NCBI RefSeq assembly: GCF_014196195.1
Contig: NZ_JACIDF010000009.1
Span: 62,001 to 126,000 of the forward strand
Source: Anoxybacteroides rupiense
GTDB lineage: Bacteria > Bacillota > Bacilli > Bacillales > Anoxybacillaceae
Length of the DNA stretch: 64,000 nt
Direction of reading: 5' to 3'
Each line of letters opens with the position of its first letter. The stretch's first letter is position 1. A program made the position numbers and the translations under genes. The notes below the pieces were generated by a model, which saw only the letters and a list, made by a program, of their open reading frames with translations, searched no databases and was not told the origin of the DNA. This document shows positions 36,197 through 46,618 of this stretch, piece after piece.

Positions 36197-39064
36197 ATGC
36201 CAATGGATAAAATTACGATTAAAGGGGCAAGAGTTCATAATCTAAAGAATATGGACATTGAGATCCCGCGAGACCAACTTGTTGTTTTAACGGGGTTATC
36301 AGGTTCAGGAAAATCGTCGTTGGCGTTTGATACGATTTATGCGGAAGGGCAGCGGCGCTATGTCGAATCGCTTTCGGCATACGCCCGCCAATTTTTAGGA
36401 CAAATGGACAAGCCGGATGTCGATACGATCGAAGGGCTATCTCCGGCCATTTCAATCGATCAGAAAACGACGAGCCGCAATCCGCGCTCCACAGTGGGAA
36501 CGGTTACCGAAATTTATGATTATTTGCGCTTATTGTTTGCGCGGATTGGCCGTCCCGTTTGTCCAGAGCACGGCATTGAAATTACGTCGCAAACCATTGA
36601 ACAAATGGTTGACCGCATCCTAGCTTACCCGGAACGAACGAAAATTCAAGTATTAGCGCCGATCGTATCGGGAAGAAAAGGAACGCATGTTAAAACGCTA
36701 GAAGAGATCAAAAAACAGGGATATGTACGCGTGCGCATAGACGGCGAGATGCGCGAGCTATCGGAAGACATCGAATTAGAAAAAAATAAAAAGCATTCTA
36801 TTGAAGTAGTGATTGATCGCATCGTCGTGAAGGAAGGCATTGCCTCGCGCTTGGCTGATTCTCTGGAAACAGCGCTGAAGCTGGCTGACGGCAAAGTGAT
36901 TATTGATGTGGTCGGAGAAGAGGAACTTCTGTTTAGCGAGCATCACGCTTGTCCGTATTGCGGTTTTTCGATTGGCGAGCTTGAGCCGCGCATGTTTTCG
37001 TTCAACAGTCCGTACGGAGCGTGTCCGGATTGTGACGGGCTGGGCGCTAAATTGGAGGTAGACCGGGACTTAGTCATTCCGAATGATGAACTGACCTTGC
37101 GCGAGCATGCGATCGCTCCATGGGAACCGCAAAGCTCCCAATATTATCCACAGCTGTTGGCGGCTGTTTGCCAGCATTATGGAATTGATATGGATGTTCC
37201 GGTAAAGGAGCTGCCGAAGGAGCAGTTAAATCGCATCCTGTATGGAAGCAATGGTGAAAAAATTTATTTTCGTTATGAAAATGATTTTGGACAGATTCGC
37301 GAACATTACATTGAATTTGAAGGGGTTATTCCCAATATTGAACGGCGTTACCGCGAAACAAGCTCTGATTATATTCGCGAGCAAATGGAAAAATACATGG
37401 CTGATCAGCCGTGTCCAACGTGTAAAGGCTATCGTTTAAAAAAAGAAAGCTTAGCCGTGCTTGTCGGCGGCAAGCATATTGGGGAAGTGGCATCGCTGTC
37501 TGTCACGGAAGCGCTCGCGTTTTTCCGGAGCTTAGAATTGAGTGAAAAAGAACAGAAAATTGCCCATATGATTTTGCGTGAGATCATAGAACGACTTGGT
37601 TTCTTAAATAATGTGGGCTTAGATTATTTAACATTAAGCCGTTCAGCCGGCACATTATCAGGCGGCGAGGCACAGCGCATTCGTCTTGCGACCCAAATTG
37701 GCTCCCGGCTAACGGGTGTGCTTTACATTTTGGACGAGCCGTCCATCGGACTCCATCAGCGTGACAACGATCGGCTGATTGATACGCTCAAAAACATGAG
37801 AGACATCGGCAATACGCTGATTGTCGTAGAACATGACGAAGACACGATGCTGGCTGCTGATTATTTGATTGACATTGGTCCAGGCGCCGGCATTCATGGC
37901 GGCCAAGTAGTGGCGGCCGGAACGCCGGAAGAAGTCATGAACGATCCTCATTCCCTAACAGGCCAATATTTGTCGGGCAAAAAGTTTATTCCGCTTCCGC
38001 CGGAACGCCGCAAGCCAGATGGCCGCTGGCTTGAAATACATGGTGCAAAAGAAAACAATTTAAGAAATGTGTCCGTGAAAATCCCGCTTGGCACGTTTGT
38101 GGCTGTGACGGGAGTATCAGGTTCGGGAAAAAGTACGCTTGTCAATGAAATTTTGCACAAAGCGCTGGCGCAAAAATTACAAGGAGCGAAAGCGAAGCCT
38201 GGAGAGTACAAAACATTGAAAGGAATCGAGCATCTGGATAAAGTCATTGACATCGACCAGTCTCCGATCGGGCGTACGCCTCGCTCAAATCCGGCCACGT
38301 ATACGGGAGTATTTGATGATATTCGCGAGGTGTTTGCAGCTACGAACGAGGCGAAGGTGCGCGGCTATCAGAAAGGCCGTTTTAGCTTTAACGTGAAGGG
38401 CGGCCGCTGCGAAGCCTGCCGTGGCGATGGCATTATTAAAATTGAAATGCACTTTTTGCCGGATGTGTACGTTCCATGTGAAGTATGCCACGGCAAACGC
38501 TATAACCGTGAAACGCTGGAAGTGAAATATAAGGATAAAAACATTGCCGAAGTGCTGGAAATGACGGTGGAGGATGCGCTCGCCTTCTTTGAAAACATTC
38601 CGAAAATCAAGCGAAAGCTGCAAACGATTTATGATGTCGGATTAGGCTATATCAAGCTTGGACAGCCGGCGACAACGCTATCTGGGGGAGAGGCGCAGCG
38701 GGTAAAATTGGCGTCCGAACTGCATCGCCGTTCGACAGGGCGCACTCTCTATATTTTAGATGAGCCGACTACAGGCTTGCATATTGATGATATCGCCCGC
38801 TTGCTTAAAGTGCTTCAGCGGCTGGTGGATAACGGTGATACTGTGCTTGTTATTGAGCATAATCTTGATGTCATTAAAGCGGCTGATTATATTATTGATC
38901 TCGGTCCTGAAGGTGGCGATAAGGGCGGCCGAATCGTGGCGGTGGGAACCCCAGAGGAAATCGCCGAAGTGAAAGGATCCTATACGGGACTGTATTTAAA
39001 ACGCATTTTAGAGCGCGACCGCCAGCGAATGCAAGCGATGTATGAAGAAATAAAGGTGCCCTAA
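36197..39064 (+). CDS. uvrA: Excinuclease ABC subunit A
   Basis: Damage-recognition ATPase that loads UvrB, 955 residues. Two ABC ATPase halves: Walker [10 protein letters not shown] near residue 31 and GVSGSGKST near 640; signatures [19 protein letters not shown] and [18 protein letters not shown]. Zinc modules CPYCGF...CPDCDG and CEACRGDG...CEVCHG are intact. ATG 36197 fits AAGGATGA; 36203 is an alternative. It begins ten bases after the uvrB stop, so both are SOS-controlled together. Confidence 0.99.
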   Translation: MPMDKITIKGARVHNLKNMDIEIPRDQLVVLTGLSGSGKSSLAFDTIYAEGQRRYVESLSAYARQFLGQMDKPDVDTIEGLSPAISIDQKTTSRNPRSTVGTVTEIYDYLRLLFARIGRPVCPEHGIEITSQTIEQMVDRILAYPERTKIQVLAPIVSGRKGTHVKTLEEIKKQGYVRVRIDGEMRELSEDIELEKNKKHSIEVVIDRIVVKEGIASRLADSLETALKLADGKVIIDVVGEEELLFSEHHACPYCGFSIGELEPRMFSFNSPYGACPDCDGLGAKLEVDRDLVIPNDELTLREHAIAPWEPQSSQYYPQLLAAVCQHYGIDMDVPVKELPKEQLNRILYGSNGEKIYFRYENDFGQIREHYIEFEGVIPNIERRYRETSSDYIREQMEKYMADQPCPTCKGYRLKKESLAVLVGGKHIGEVASLSVTEALAFFRSLELSEKEQKIAHMILREIIERLGFLNNVGLDYLTLSRSAGTLSGGEAQRIRLATQIGSRLTGVLYILDEPSIGLHQRDNDRLIDTLKNMRDIGNTLIVVEHDEDTMLAADYLIDIGPGAGIHGGQVVAAGTPEEVMNDPHSLTGQYLSGKKFIPLPPERRKPDGRWLEIHGAKENNLRNVSVKIPLGTFVAVTGVSGSGKSTLVNEILHKALAQKLQGAKAKPGEYKTLKGIEHLDKVIDIDQSPIGRTPRSNPATYTGVFDDIREVFAATNEAKVRGYQKGRFSFNVKGGRCEACRGDGIIKIEMHFLPDVYVPCEVCHGKRYNRETLEVKYKDKNIAEVLEMTVEDALAFFENIPKIKRKLQTIYDVGLGYIKLGQPATTLSGGEAQRVKLASELHRRSTGRTLYILDEPTTGLHIDDIARLLKVLQRLVDNGDTVLVIEHNLDVIKAADYIIDLGPEGGDKGGRIVAVGTPEEIAEVKGSYTGLYLKRILERDRQRMQAMYEEIKVP

Positions 39065-39080
39065 TCAAGGGCCCTTTTTT
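39052..39080 (+). terminator. Terminator of uvrBA
   Basis: GGTGCCC...GGGCCCTTTTTT hairpin overlapping the end of uvrA. Confidence 0.7.
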
Positions 39081-39393
39081 CACATTCACATGAACAGATA
39101 AGGTCTAGCCAAAGAGGGAAAGATAAGCACAGGAGAAATAGATGCGCTGAATAGCTAGCGGGCAAGATCATCATCATTGCGCTTCCTTCTTTTGATTGAT
39201 GCAAAGAAGCTCAGATTGGAAATTCAACACCATCCACCGGGAAGTCTCCCCCTCTAAACGGAGTGAAGGTGGGAGAGGCTCATGAGATGCTTTGTTTTCA
39301 AGGATGCTAGTGAGAATCCCATCTATGGTATAGCATGAGGTACTGAAACTTTTCGGTATATGCGTCGTATATATTGATATAAAGAAGGGAGCG
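39081..39393. other. Intergenic region with a hairpin repeat
   Basis: No gene. Contains the hairpin repeat copy A (39232-39282). Confidence 0.5.
39232..39282. repeat. IS200/IS605-like right-end hairpin, copy A
   Basis: ATCCACCGGGAAGTCTCCC, stem, loop TAAACGGAGTGAAGG, GGGAG. Shares nearly all of this with copy B at 59379-59430. Solo copy; no tnpA or tnpB nearby. Confidence 0.6.
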
Positions 39394-39714
39394 ATGAAGG
39401 TGAATTCATCTAAGCTGTTATCGGCCACTTGCTATTTTAGCGTGTTTTTTGCGCCGTTTCTTTTTCCGGTGATTGTTTATTTTGTCACGAAAGAGGAGAA
39501 GGTCAAAAAACATGCGAAAAAATCGCTGTTTTCGCATCTTCTTCCGTTTTTCATTCTTGTGCTGTCCATCGGTGGTTTTATCATTGGCGTAGCGACCAAC
39601 CATGATGGCTTGGCAGCGCTGCCGTTTTTGGGAATCGTAGTTGGAGGAATGATTCATTTATTGGTCATTATTTGGAATGTGATCAAAGGCATTCAAGTAT
39701 TGCAAGAAGTATAG
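39394..39714 (+). CDS. DUF4870-type small membrane protein (YvlA position)
   Basis: A 106-residue protein with three hydrophobic helices (about 12-32, 46-68, 74-98). The segment YFVTKEEKVKKHAKKSLFSHLLP fits DUF4870, whose function is unknown. It is followed by a PspC-domain gene and a YvlD-like gene; in B. subtilis the order is yvlA-yvlB-yvlC-yvlD, so yvlB (DUF4097-type) appears to be missing. Confidence 0.7.
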   Translation: MKVNSSKLLSATCYFSVFFAPFLFPVIVYFVTKEEKVKKHAKKSLFSHLLPFFILVLSIGGFIIGVATNHDGLAALPFLGIVVGGMIHLLVIIWNVIKGIQVLQEV

Positions 39715-39728
39715 AATGGAGTGAAACC

Positions 39729-39929
39729 ATGAACAAAAAACTGGTTCGGTCTTATCATGACCGCAAAATCGCGGGAGTGCTCGGCGGCTTGGCCGCTTAT
39801 TTTCGAATTGATTCAACGCTCACTCGGTTAATTTTTGTGATTTTGCTTTTATCGACTGGAATTATGCCGTTTGTTTTATTTTACGTCATCGCTGCCTTGG
39901 TGATGCCGCAAGAGGGGATGGAACGATGA
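39729..39929 (+). CDS. yvlC: PspC-domain small membrane protein
   Basis: A 66-residue PspC domain: KLVRSYHDRKIAGVLGGLAAYF, then FRIDSTLTRLIF and one long hydrophobic helix. PspC proteins belong to envelope-stress responses. ATG 39729 follows GGAGTG. The stop overlaps the next start (ATGA). Confidence 0.85.
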   Translation: MNKKLVRSYHDRKIAGVLGGLAAYFRIDSTLTRLIFVILLLSTGIMPFVLFYVIAALVMPQEGMER

Positions 39930-40270
39930 AGTGGCTTGCGCATATTATTGTCAATGCCGTGCTATTGTTGGCGCTTGCCGGCTATTTTCAGTCCATTCAT
40001 TTGTCTGGGGTTGGCGCTGCGCTTTTAGCTAGCTTTCTGCTGTCGCTCTTAAATATGGTCGTCAAACCGATTTTGATTGTCTTAACGCTTCCGGTAACCG
40101 TCTTAACGTTTGGACTATTTTTATTTGTGATCAATGCTTTAACATTGCTTATGACATCATGGCTGATGGGCGACTCGTTTACAATTGATGGATTCGGTGC
40201 GGCCTTGTTGGCTTCGCTTGCGATTTCTCTCTTTCATGTCATCATTGATGCGATTAGCGATAGAGACTAA
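39926..40270 (+). CDS. yvlD: Phage holin family 4 membrane protein
   Basis: A 114-residue protein of four hydrophobic helices with the family pattern LLSLLNMVVKPILIVLTLPVTVLTFGLFLFVINALTL. In spite of the name there is no phage context; YvlD in B. subtilis is part of the yvlABCD stress operon. Coupled to the PspC gene by ATGA overlap, and followed by a terminator. Confidence 0.88.
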   Translation: MKWLAHIIVNAVLLLALAGYFQSIHLSGVGAALLASFLLSLLNMVVKPILIVLTLPVTVLTFGLFLFVINALTLLMTSWLMGDSFTIDGFGAALLASLAISLFHVIIDAISDRD

Positions 40271-40302
40271 AAACGTTCCGCTTCGGCGCGAACGTTTTTT
40301 CT
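40269..40302 (+). terminator. Terminator before hprK
   Basis: AAAACGTTC...GAACGTTTTTT stem with TTCTTTTTT following. Confidence 0.85.
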
Positions 40303-40357
40303 TTTTTCACATGCGTTGGGAAAAGTGTTAAAATGGAAAAGCAAAGGGGGGGTTTTG

Positions 40358-41293
40358 ATGCCGAAAGTTCGGACGCAAGATTTGATTGAACAATTTCAGC
40401 TTGAATTAATCAGCGGGGCGGAAGGAGTACACCGTCCGATTACAACAAGCGATTTATCGCGGCCAGGAATTGAAATGGCGGGATATTTTGCCTACTATCC
40501 AGCTGAGCGGATTCAATTGCTAGGAAAAACAGAGCTTTCGTTTTTTGAACGATTGCACCCGGCTGAAAAGAAGATTCGCATGGAAAAGCTTTGTACAGAT
40601 ATTACGCCGGGAATTATTGTATCGCGCGGGCTGGATGTTCCGCAAGAATTAATTGAAGCATCTGAGCGCCATTCGGTTCCGGTCATGCGTTCAACGATGA
40701 AAACGACACGCCTTTCGAGCCGATTGACGAATTTTTTGGAAAGCAAGCTGGCTCCGACGACCGCTGTGCACGGGGTATTGGTTGATGTATACGGTGTTGG
40801 CGTGCTGATTACCGGAAAAAGCGGTGTCGGAAAAAGTGAAACGGCGCTGGAGTTGGTAAAGCGAGGCCATCGTCTTGTGGCCGATGACTGCGTAGAAATT
40901 CGTCAAGAGGATGAAGGCCTTCTCGTCGGTAATGCTCCAGAGCTGATTGAGCATCTTCTGGAAATTCGCGGGCTTGGTATCATTAATATGATGACATTGT
41001 TCGGTGCAGGAGCCGTGCGGACACATAAGCGCATTTCGCTCGTCGTGGATTTGGAGTTGTGGGATCCGAATAAACAATATGATCGGCTCGGTTTAGAAGA
41101 AGAAAAAGTGAGAATTATTGATACAGAAGTGACAAAATTGACGATTCCAGTAAGACCCGGCCGAAATTTAGCGGTCATTATTGAGGTAGCCGCCATGAAT
41201 TTCCGCTTGAAACGAATGGGAATGAATGCTGCTGAAGAGTTTTCGGCACGCTTAACAGATGCCATTGAGGATGGAGATCATGATTACGAATAA
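40358..41293 (+). CDS. hprK: HPr kinase/phosphorylase
   Basis: Bifunctional regulator that phosphorylates HPr and Crh at Ser46 and removes the phosphate, setting carbon catabolite repression. 311 residues; Walker A GKSGVGKS (153-160), the HPrK signature [20 protein letters not shown] (about 202-221). ATG 40358 after AAGGGGGGG. Its substrate Crh is encoded at 58.1 kb. First gene of hprK-lgt-yvoD-ppaX. Confidence 0.97.
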   Translation: MPKVRTQDLIEQFQLELISGAEGVHRPITTSDLSRPGIEMAGYFAYYPAERIQLLGKTELSFFERLHPAEKKIRMEKLCTDITPGIIVSRGLDVPQELIEASERHSVPVMRSTMKTTRLSSRLTNFLESKLAPTTAVHGVLVDVYGVGVLITGKSGVGKSETALELVKRGHRLVADDCVEIRQEDEGLLVGNAPELIEHLLEIRGLGIINMMTLFGAGAVRTHKRISLVVDLELWDPNKQYDRLGLEEEKVRIIDTEVTKLTIPVRPGRNLAVIIEVAAMNFRLKRMGMNAAEEFSARLTDAIEDGDHDYE

Positions 41294-41311
41294 GAGAGGA
41301 GGAAGGATAAG

Positions 41312-42121
41312 GTGGATCCAGCGATTCAGCCATTAGATCGTGTATTTTTACACCTTGGTCCTATCACTATTTATTGGTATGGAGTGATTATTGGAACAGG
41401 CGTGCTGCTTGGACTGTGGATTGCGACGCGAGAAGCGGTCAAGCGTGGATTGGCAAAAGAAACATTTGTGGATCTCGTTTTATTAGCTGTTCCGATTGCG
41501 ATTATTTGTGCCCGTACATATTATGTGATGTTTGAATGGGATTATTACGCGAAGCATCCTGCTGAAATTCCAAAAATTTGGGAGGGAGGCTTAGCCATCC
41601 ATGGAGGCTTAATTGGCGCAATCATTACGGGAGTCGTCTTTGCCAAAAGGCGGGGCATTTCGTTTTGGAAACTGGCCGATATTGCAGCGCCTAGCATTAT
41701 TTTAGGCCAGGCGATCGGCCGTTGGGGCAACTTTATGAACCAAGAAGCGCACGGCGGACCAGTGACGCGCCATTTTCTTGAAAGCTTGCACCTTCCAGAT
41801 TTTGTTATTAACCAAATGTATATCAACGGCCAATATTATCATCCGACTTTTTTATATGAGTCGATTTGGAATTTGATGGGCTTTTTCTTGCTGATCATGT
41901 TGCGTCGGATCAATTTGCGCCGCGGTGAGTTATTTCTTAGCTATTTAATCTGGTATTCGATCGGTCGCTTTTTTATCGAGGGAATGCGGACAGATAGCTT
42001 AATGCTGACAGATCATTTGCGGATTGCCCAAGTTGTCTCCATTGCCCTGGTTGTGTTAGCGGCCGGATTGTGGATGGTACGGCGGGTAAAAGGATGGGCG
42101 AAGGAGCGTTATTTAGATTAG
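41312..42121 (+). CDS. lgt: Prolipoprotein diacylglyceryl transferase
   Basis: Membrane enzyme that attaches diacylglycerol to the lipobox cysteine of prolipoproteins. 269 residues, about seven membrane helices. Family motifs [26 protein letters not shown] (with catalytic His) and [16 protein letters not shown] are intact. GTG start after GAGGAGGAAGGA. Its lipoprotein clients in this window include CccB. Confidence 0.97.
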   Translation: MDPAIQPLDRVFLHLGPITIYWYGVIIGTGVLLGLWIATREAVKRGLAKETFVDLVLLAVPIAIICARTYYVMFEWDYYAKHPAEIPKIWEGGLAIHGGLIGAIITGVVFAKRRGISFWKLADIAAPSIILGQAIGRWGNFMNQEAHGGPVTRHFLESLHLPDFVINQMYINGQYYHPTFLYESIWNLMGFFLLIMLRRINLRRGELFLSYLIWYSIGRFFIEGMRTDSLMLTDHLRIAQVVSIALVVLAAGLWMVRRVKGWAKERYLD

Positions 42122-42137
42122 AAAAGGGGGAAGCGGA

Positions 42138-43073
42138 TTGGTCGAGACGGTCAAAAAAGGGCTGGCAGTCGGCGTGAAGACGACGGGAGCGCTTGGAAAA
42201 ATTATTTTTCCGGTTACTCTTATCGTATCGATTCTGCAGTATACGCCGATTTTGCCGTGGATCATTCGAGTGGTATCTCCGCTGATGAAATGGATCGGCC
42301 TGCCAGGGGAGGCTGCCATTCCTCTTGTGTTGGGGAATTTTTTAAACTTATATGCCGGAATTGGCGCGATTTTGACGCTGCATCTGACGGTAAAAGAAGT
42401 ATTGATTTTAGCTGTCATGCTTTCGTTTTCCCACAATTTGCTTGTGGAAGTGACAGTTGCTGGAAGAGTGGGGGTTCATGTAGCTTTAGCTGTTGGTGTT
42501 CGCGTTATGCTGGCGATTGTTTCTGCGCTCCTCATTCATCTGATTTGGCAGGGAGGAGATGAGGTGGCGCAATATGGTATGATCTCTAGCTCTTCAGCAG
42601 AGTTTTCCGGATGGGGACCTGTCGTTTGGGCAGGCGTGAAAAAAGCATTGTTCGGAATTATGCAGCTCGCCATGATTGTCATTCCGCTCATGGTCGGGAT
42701 TCAAATTTTGAAGGATTTAAAATGGCTTGATGTGTTTTCACGTTGGATGTCCCCATTGACGAAAATGCTTGGAATGAAAGAAAATACGTCGATGACGCTG
42801 GCGGCGGGACTTTTATTTGGTTTGGCATATGGAGCGGGAGTCATGATTCAGGCGGTACAAGAGGATGGTGTATCGAAGAAAGATGTCACGCTTGCTTTTC
42901 TGTTTCTTTCTGCGTGCCATGCGGTGGTAGAGGATACACTATTATTTGTTCCGCTTGGCATCCCGGTATGGCCGCTTTTGCTGATTCGCTTGACAACAGC
43001 TGTTCTATTGACGATGATGGTCGGATTTGTTTGGAATGTTTATAGAAAAACAGGGAGAAGGGAAGCAGCCTAA
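42138..43073 (+). CDS. yvoD: Nucleoside-recognition (Gate) domain membrane protein
   Basis: A 311-residue membrane protein with about eight hydrophobic helices and two nucleoside-recognition (Gate) domains (about 15-125 and 165-285). Function unknown; relatives include SpmA/SpmB-type proteins. TTG start after AAAGGGGGAAGC. The stop overlaps the ppaX start (TAATG). Position between lgt and ppaX matches B. subtilis yvoD. Confidence 0.88.
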   Translation: MVETVKKGLAVGVKTTGALGKIIFPVTLIVSILQYTPILPWIIRVVSPLMKWIGLPGEAAIPLVLGNFLNLYAGIGAILTLHLTVKEVLILAVMLSFSHNLLVEVTVAGRVGVHVALAVGVRVMLAIVSALLIHLIWQGGDEVAQYGMISSSSAEFSGWGPVVWAGVKKALFGIMQLAMIVIPLMVGIQILKDLKWLDVFSRWMSPLTKMLGMKENTSMTLAAGLLFGLAYGAGVMIQAVQEDGVSKKDVTLAFLFLSACHAVVEDTLLFVPLGIPVWPLLLIRLTTAVLLTMMVGFVWNVYRKTGRREAA

Positions 43074-43714
43074 TGAACATTCGCACGATTTTATTTGATT
43101 TGGATGGCACGCTGATTGATACAAATGAACTCATTATCCAGTCATTTTTGCATACGTTGGAAACCTACTATCCCGGAAAATATAGACGGGAGGATGTCCT
43201 GCCGTTTATCGGTCCGCCGCTTTACGATACCTTTGCTGCGCTTGATGCAGCACGGGTAGAAGAGATGATTGCGACCTATCGGGCGTTCAACCATCGCCAG
43301 CACGATGCGCTCATAAAAGAATATGAAACGGTATATGAAACGATTGCCGTGCTACACCAGCACGACTTTCAATTGGGAGTCGTGACGACAAAAATGAACG
43401 CGACGGCGCTGATGGGATTAAAGCGGACAAAGCTTGATCCGTTTTTCCGCTGTGTTGTCGGGCTGGATGACGTACAAAACGCGAAACCGCATCCTGAACC
43501 GATTTTGAAGGCGCTTGAGCTTTTAGGTTCTGTTCCAGAAGAAACGCTCATGGTTGGAGATAATTATCATGACATTTTGGCGGGAAAGCAAGCGGGAACA
43601 AAGACGGCAGGAGTAGCATGGGCCATTAAAGGAAGAGAGTATCTGGAGAAGTATGAACCAGACTTTATGCTTGAGAAAATGAGTGATTTATTGGCGATTG
43701 TAGGGGTGGAATAA
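43073..43714 (+). CDS. ppaX: Pyrophosphatase PpaX (HAD superfamily)
   Basis: Hydrolyses pyrophosphate released when HprK/P dephosphorylates P-Ser-HPr, thus linked to hprK in the same operon. 213 residues. HAD motif [11 protein letters not shown] (8-17), motif II VVTTK, motif III K in NAKPHPEP, motif [18 protein letters not shown]. Overlaps yvoD by one base. Confidence 0.95.
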   Translation: MNIRTILFDLDGTLIDTNELIIQSFLHTLETYYPGKYRREDVLPFIGPPLYDTFAALDAARVEEMIATYRAFNHRQHDALIKEYETVYETIAVLHQHDFQLGVVTTKMNATALMGLKRTKLDPFFRCVVGLDDVQNAKPHPEPILKALELLGSVPEETLMVGDNYHDILAGKQAGTKTAGVAWAIKGREYLEKYEPDFMLEKMSDLLAIVGVE

Positions 43715-43717
43715 ATT

Positions 43718-44212
43718 TTGAGACGAACGACAAAATATCCGGTATCTGGAGCCAATTCGTTGTGGCAAGTGTATAAAACGGTCTCGTTTTGGAAGGTGTT
43801 TAAAAATGTAGTGATCATTCAAATAGGGCGCTACACGCCATTTATGCGGCTGAAAAATTGGCTGTACCGCACATTTTTGCATATGGAAATTGGCGAGAAA
43901 ACCGCACTTGCGTTTATGGTGATGCCGGATATTATGTTCCCAGAAAAAATCAAAATTGGCCGCAATTCGATTATTGGCTATAATACCACGATTTTAGCGC
44001 ATGAGTATTTGATTGATGAATATCGCCTAGGCGATGTCATCATCGGCGATGAAGTCATGATCGGCGCGAATTCCACCATTCTCCCGGGAGTGGTCATTGG
44101 CGATCGCGCGATTGTGGCTGCAGGAACGGTGGTACACAAGGATGTGCCTCCAGGTGCATTTGTGGCCGGCAATCCGATGCGAATGATCCGTATGAATAAG
44201 CCGCTTTCATAA
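43718..44212 (+). CDS. yvoF: Left-handed beta-helix acyltransferase (YvoF)
   Basis: A 164-residue transferase with hexapeptide repeats in the C-terminal half ([52 protein letters not shown]) and the typical VAGNPMRMI end. Substrate unknown. TTG start after AGGGGTGG. Last gene of the hprK operon. Confidence 0.85.
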   Translation: MRRTTKYPVSGANSLWQVYKTVSFWKVFKNVVIIQIGRYTPFMRLKNWLYRTFLHMEIGEKTALAFMVMPDIMFPEKIKIGRNSIIGYNTTILAHEYLIDEYRLGDVIIGDEVMIGANSTILPGVVIGDRAIVAAGTVVHKDVPPGAFVAGNPMRMIRMNKPLS

Positions 44213-44236
44213 GATGAGAGGCGGCTTTTCTTTTTT
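44198..44236 (+). terminator. Terminator of the hprK operon
   Basis: AAGCCGC...GCGGCTT stem, then TTCTTTTTT; begins inside the last codons of yvoF. Confidence 0.85.
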
Positions 44237-44609
44237 CTATAGCGTAGTGTACAAATATAGGCTGATAGAAAACATCATCGCCATTGGTTAAGAGGAGTTC
44301 ATCATTTGTATCTTTCAAGAGAATTCGTTTGGTACAGTTAAATGAGCTTTTTGACGGTTGAAGGCAAGTCCATCAGCCTTTGATAGCGGTTCGCCGAACG
44401 AATGGAAAATATGTGTGTTCGTATCCATAGGTGTTGTCGATTCACTTTTTATGCGATGGATGGGATATAGACGGCAGGCGCTTGTCCATAAACAGCGATT
44501 TCTTATGCTTAGGCAGGAGAAATGTTGTTGATGGACCATTTTTATTATGGAAAGCATGAATTCATTAAGCTTCTTGTAGTGATTAGTGCTATTTTGAATC
44601 ATCTTAACC
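44237..44609. other. Intergenic region before the his operon
   Basis: About 370 bases with no gene and no T-box elements that I can recognise. Confidence 0.45.
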
Positions 44610-44638
44610 TTGACGTAAGCCCCGACAAGGAGTAAACT
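44610..44638 (+). promoter_or_regulatory. SigA promoter of the histidine operon
   Basis: TTGACG (44610-44615), 17 bases, TAAACT (44633-44638). The leader to hisZ is only about 57 bases, too short for a T-box. Confidence 0.65.
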
Positions 44639-44701
44639 ACAAATAACTTCATCTCTCTACCATATTAGCAAACTAAAGTATTTCGGTAAAGGCGGGTTAC
44701 T

Positions 44702-45874
44702 ATGTCTAGAAAGCTGTTTATGTTTGAAAAACCGTTGGGGATGCGCGATACATTACCTTTTTTATATAAAGCGAAGCAGCACGTCCGCCGAGCAATGGCG
44801 AATGAAATTGAACAATGGGGATACGAGTTTATTGAAACTCCGACGTTAGAATATTACGAAACGGTTGGTACTGCTTCAGCGATTGATGACCATCAATTGT
44901 TTAAGCTTCTTGATCAGCAGGGTCATACGCTTGTTTTGCGTCCTGATATGACGGCGCCGATTGCCCGCTTGGCTGCGTCAAAGCTTTACGAAAGCGGAAA
45001 TCCGCTCCGGTTGGCTTATCATGCGAATGTGTTTCGCGCCCAGCAGCGGGAGGGAGGGCGCCCGGCTGAATTTGAACAAATTGGAGTGGAATGCATCGGC
45101 GATGGCACCATTGCCGCTGATGCAGAAGTGATTAGCTTAATGATTGCCGCCTTAAAACAGATTGGGCTTGACCGATTTACAGTCACAATTGGACATATTG
45201 GCTATGTCCATGCGCTATTTTTAGATATTTTAGGAAATGAAGAGCGTTCCAATACGTTGCGCCGCTTTTTGTATGAAAAAAATTACGTTGGTTACCGTGA
45301 ACATGTCAAATCATTGCCGCTTTCCTCGATCGATAAGCAGCGGCTTTTAAATCTGCTTGAATTGCGCGGTGGAGCCGAAAGTATTGAGAGGGCGCGCGAG
45401 CTGGTGGATAGAGAGAACGGAATCGACACGATTGCCGAGCTGGAGCAGCTGTATGAACATCTCAAACTGTATCAAGTGACGGAACATATTAAGTTTGATT
45501 TCAATCTTGTGAGCCATATGAGCTATTACACGGGAATTTTATTTGAAGTATATGCAGAAAAAGTCGGCTTTCCGCTTGGAAACGGCGGGCGTTACGATGA
45601 ATTGTTGGAAAAGTTTGAACGAAAGGCTCCCGCTACCGGATTTGGGATTCGGGTCGACCGGTTGATTGAAGCGCTAGGCGAACCGGAGGAGAGCCGGGAG
45701 ATCCATTGCATTATTTTTAGTCAAGAAAGGCTTTCAGAAGCGATTCAATTGGCGAATCAGCGGCGAAAAAACGGTGAAAAAGTCGTTATGCAGCACATAT
45801 CGGGAATCGAAAATATTGATGCTTGCGCAAAACAATATCACCACATTACTTACTTAATTGGTCAAAATTCATGA
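44702..45874 (+). CDS. hisZ: ATP phosphoribosyltransferase regulatory subunit
   Basis: HisS-like paralogue that pairs with the short HisG to make the active first enzyme of histidine synthesis. 390 residues with class II synthetase motifs (FIETPTLEYYETV, LRPDMTAPIAR, EFEQIGVECIG, GNGGRYDELLEKF) but no C-terminal anticodon-binding domain of HisRS. First gene of hisZGDBHAFIE. Confidence 0.97.
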   Translation: MSRKLFMFEKPLGMRDTLPFLYKAKQHVRRAMANEIEQWGYEFIETPTLEYYETVGTASAIDDHQLFKLLDQQGHTLVLRPDMTAPIARLAASKLYESGNPLRLAYHANVFRAQQREGGRPAEFEQIGVECIGDGTIAADAEVISLMIAALKQIGLDRFTVTIGHIGYVHALFLDILGNEERSNTLRRFLYEKNYVGYREHVKSLPLSSIDKQRLLNLLELRGGAESIERARELVDRENGIDTIAELEQLYEHLKLYQVTEHIKFDFNLVSHMSYYTGILFEVYAEKVGFPLGNGGRYDELLEKFERKAPATGFGIRVDRLIEALGEPEESREIHCIIFSQERLSEAIQLANQRRKNGEKVVMQHISGIENIDACAKQYHHITYLIGQNS

Positions 45875-45977
45875 TCACGAAATGCTTGTGATCCATGATG
45901 GAAGGCGGGTTCCCGCCGTTGCCGCTTTTGTGATTGGATGAATATGTGCCGGTTCATGGTCAAAGGAGGAATAGCGT

Positions 45978-46601
45978 ATGTTAACCGTTGCGATGCCAAA
46001 AGGCCGCATTTTTGAAGAAGCGGTGGAGCTGCTGCGTCGAGCCGGCTACCGGCTTCCGCCTGAATTGGATGAATCTCGTAAGCTGATTATCGATGTTCCC
46101 GAAGAGAAGATGCGTTTTATTTTGGCGAAACCAATGGATGTCAGCACATATGTTGAGCATGGTGTCGCTGATGTAGGGATTGCCGGAAAAGATGTCATGC
46201 TAGAAGAGGAACGGGATGTGTATGAGATTTTGGATTTAAAAATCAGCCCATGTCATTTAGCCGTTGCCGGGTTGCCTGATGGAAAAATGAATCGGATTGC
46301 GCCAAGAGTGGCGACGAAATATCCGAATATTGCCTCCAGCTATTTTCGCGAAAAGGGAGAGCAAGTTGAAATTATTCACTTAAACGGCTCTATTGAACTT
46401 GCGCCGCTCGTCGGATTGGCGGACCGAATTGTCGATATTGTTTCGACCGGAAGAACATTAAAAGAGAATGGGCTGGTGGAGCTAGAGAAAATTGTGGAGG
46501 TAACCTCTCGTTTAATTGTCAATCCAGTGAGTTATCGCATGAAGGCAGCGCCTATTCATGAGTTTGTCGAGCGGTTATCAGTCATCATTGGCGAGGAATG
46601 A
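45978..46601 (+). CDS. hisG: ATP phosphoribosyltransferase, short form
   Basis: Catalyses ATP plus PRPP to phosphoribosyl-ATP. 207 residues: the short type that lacks the regulatory C-terminal domain, consistent with hisZ upstream. Motifs [26 protein letters not shown] and the PRPP loop [22 protein letters not shown] precedes the ATG. It is separated from hisZ by 103 bases, the longest gap in the operon. Confidence 0.98.
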   Translation: MLTVAMPKGRIFEEAVELLRRAGYRLPPELDESRKLIIDVPEEKMRFILAKPMDVSTYVEHGVADVGIAGKDVMLEEERDVYEILDLKISPCHLAVAGLPDGKMNRIAPRVATKYPNIASSYFREKGEQVEIIHLNGSIELAPLVGLADRIVDIVSTGRTLKENGLVELEKIVEVTSRLIVNPVSYRMKAAPIHEFVERLSVIIGEE

Positions 46602-46618
46602 AAGGGGTGGAGTGTTAC

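Noticed and set aside
39926-40270. Prophage signal from a holin-family gene
   Set aside because: The YvlD-type protein is a chromosomal stress gene in a conserved neighbourhood; no other phage gene is near.
44315-44602. Minus-strand 95-codon frame upstream of hisZ
   Set aside because: No start site or family; overlaps the his promoter region.
44237-44701. T-box or other riboswitch before the his operon
   Set aside because: The promoter lies only about 57 bases from hisZ and no T-box sequence or antiterminator is seen.
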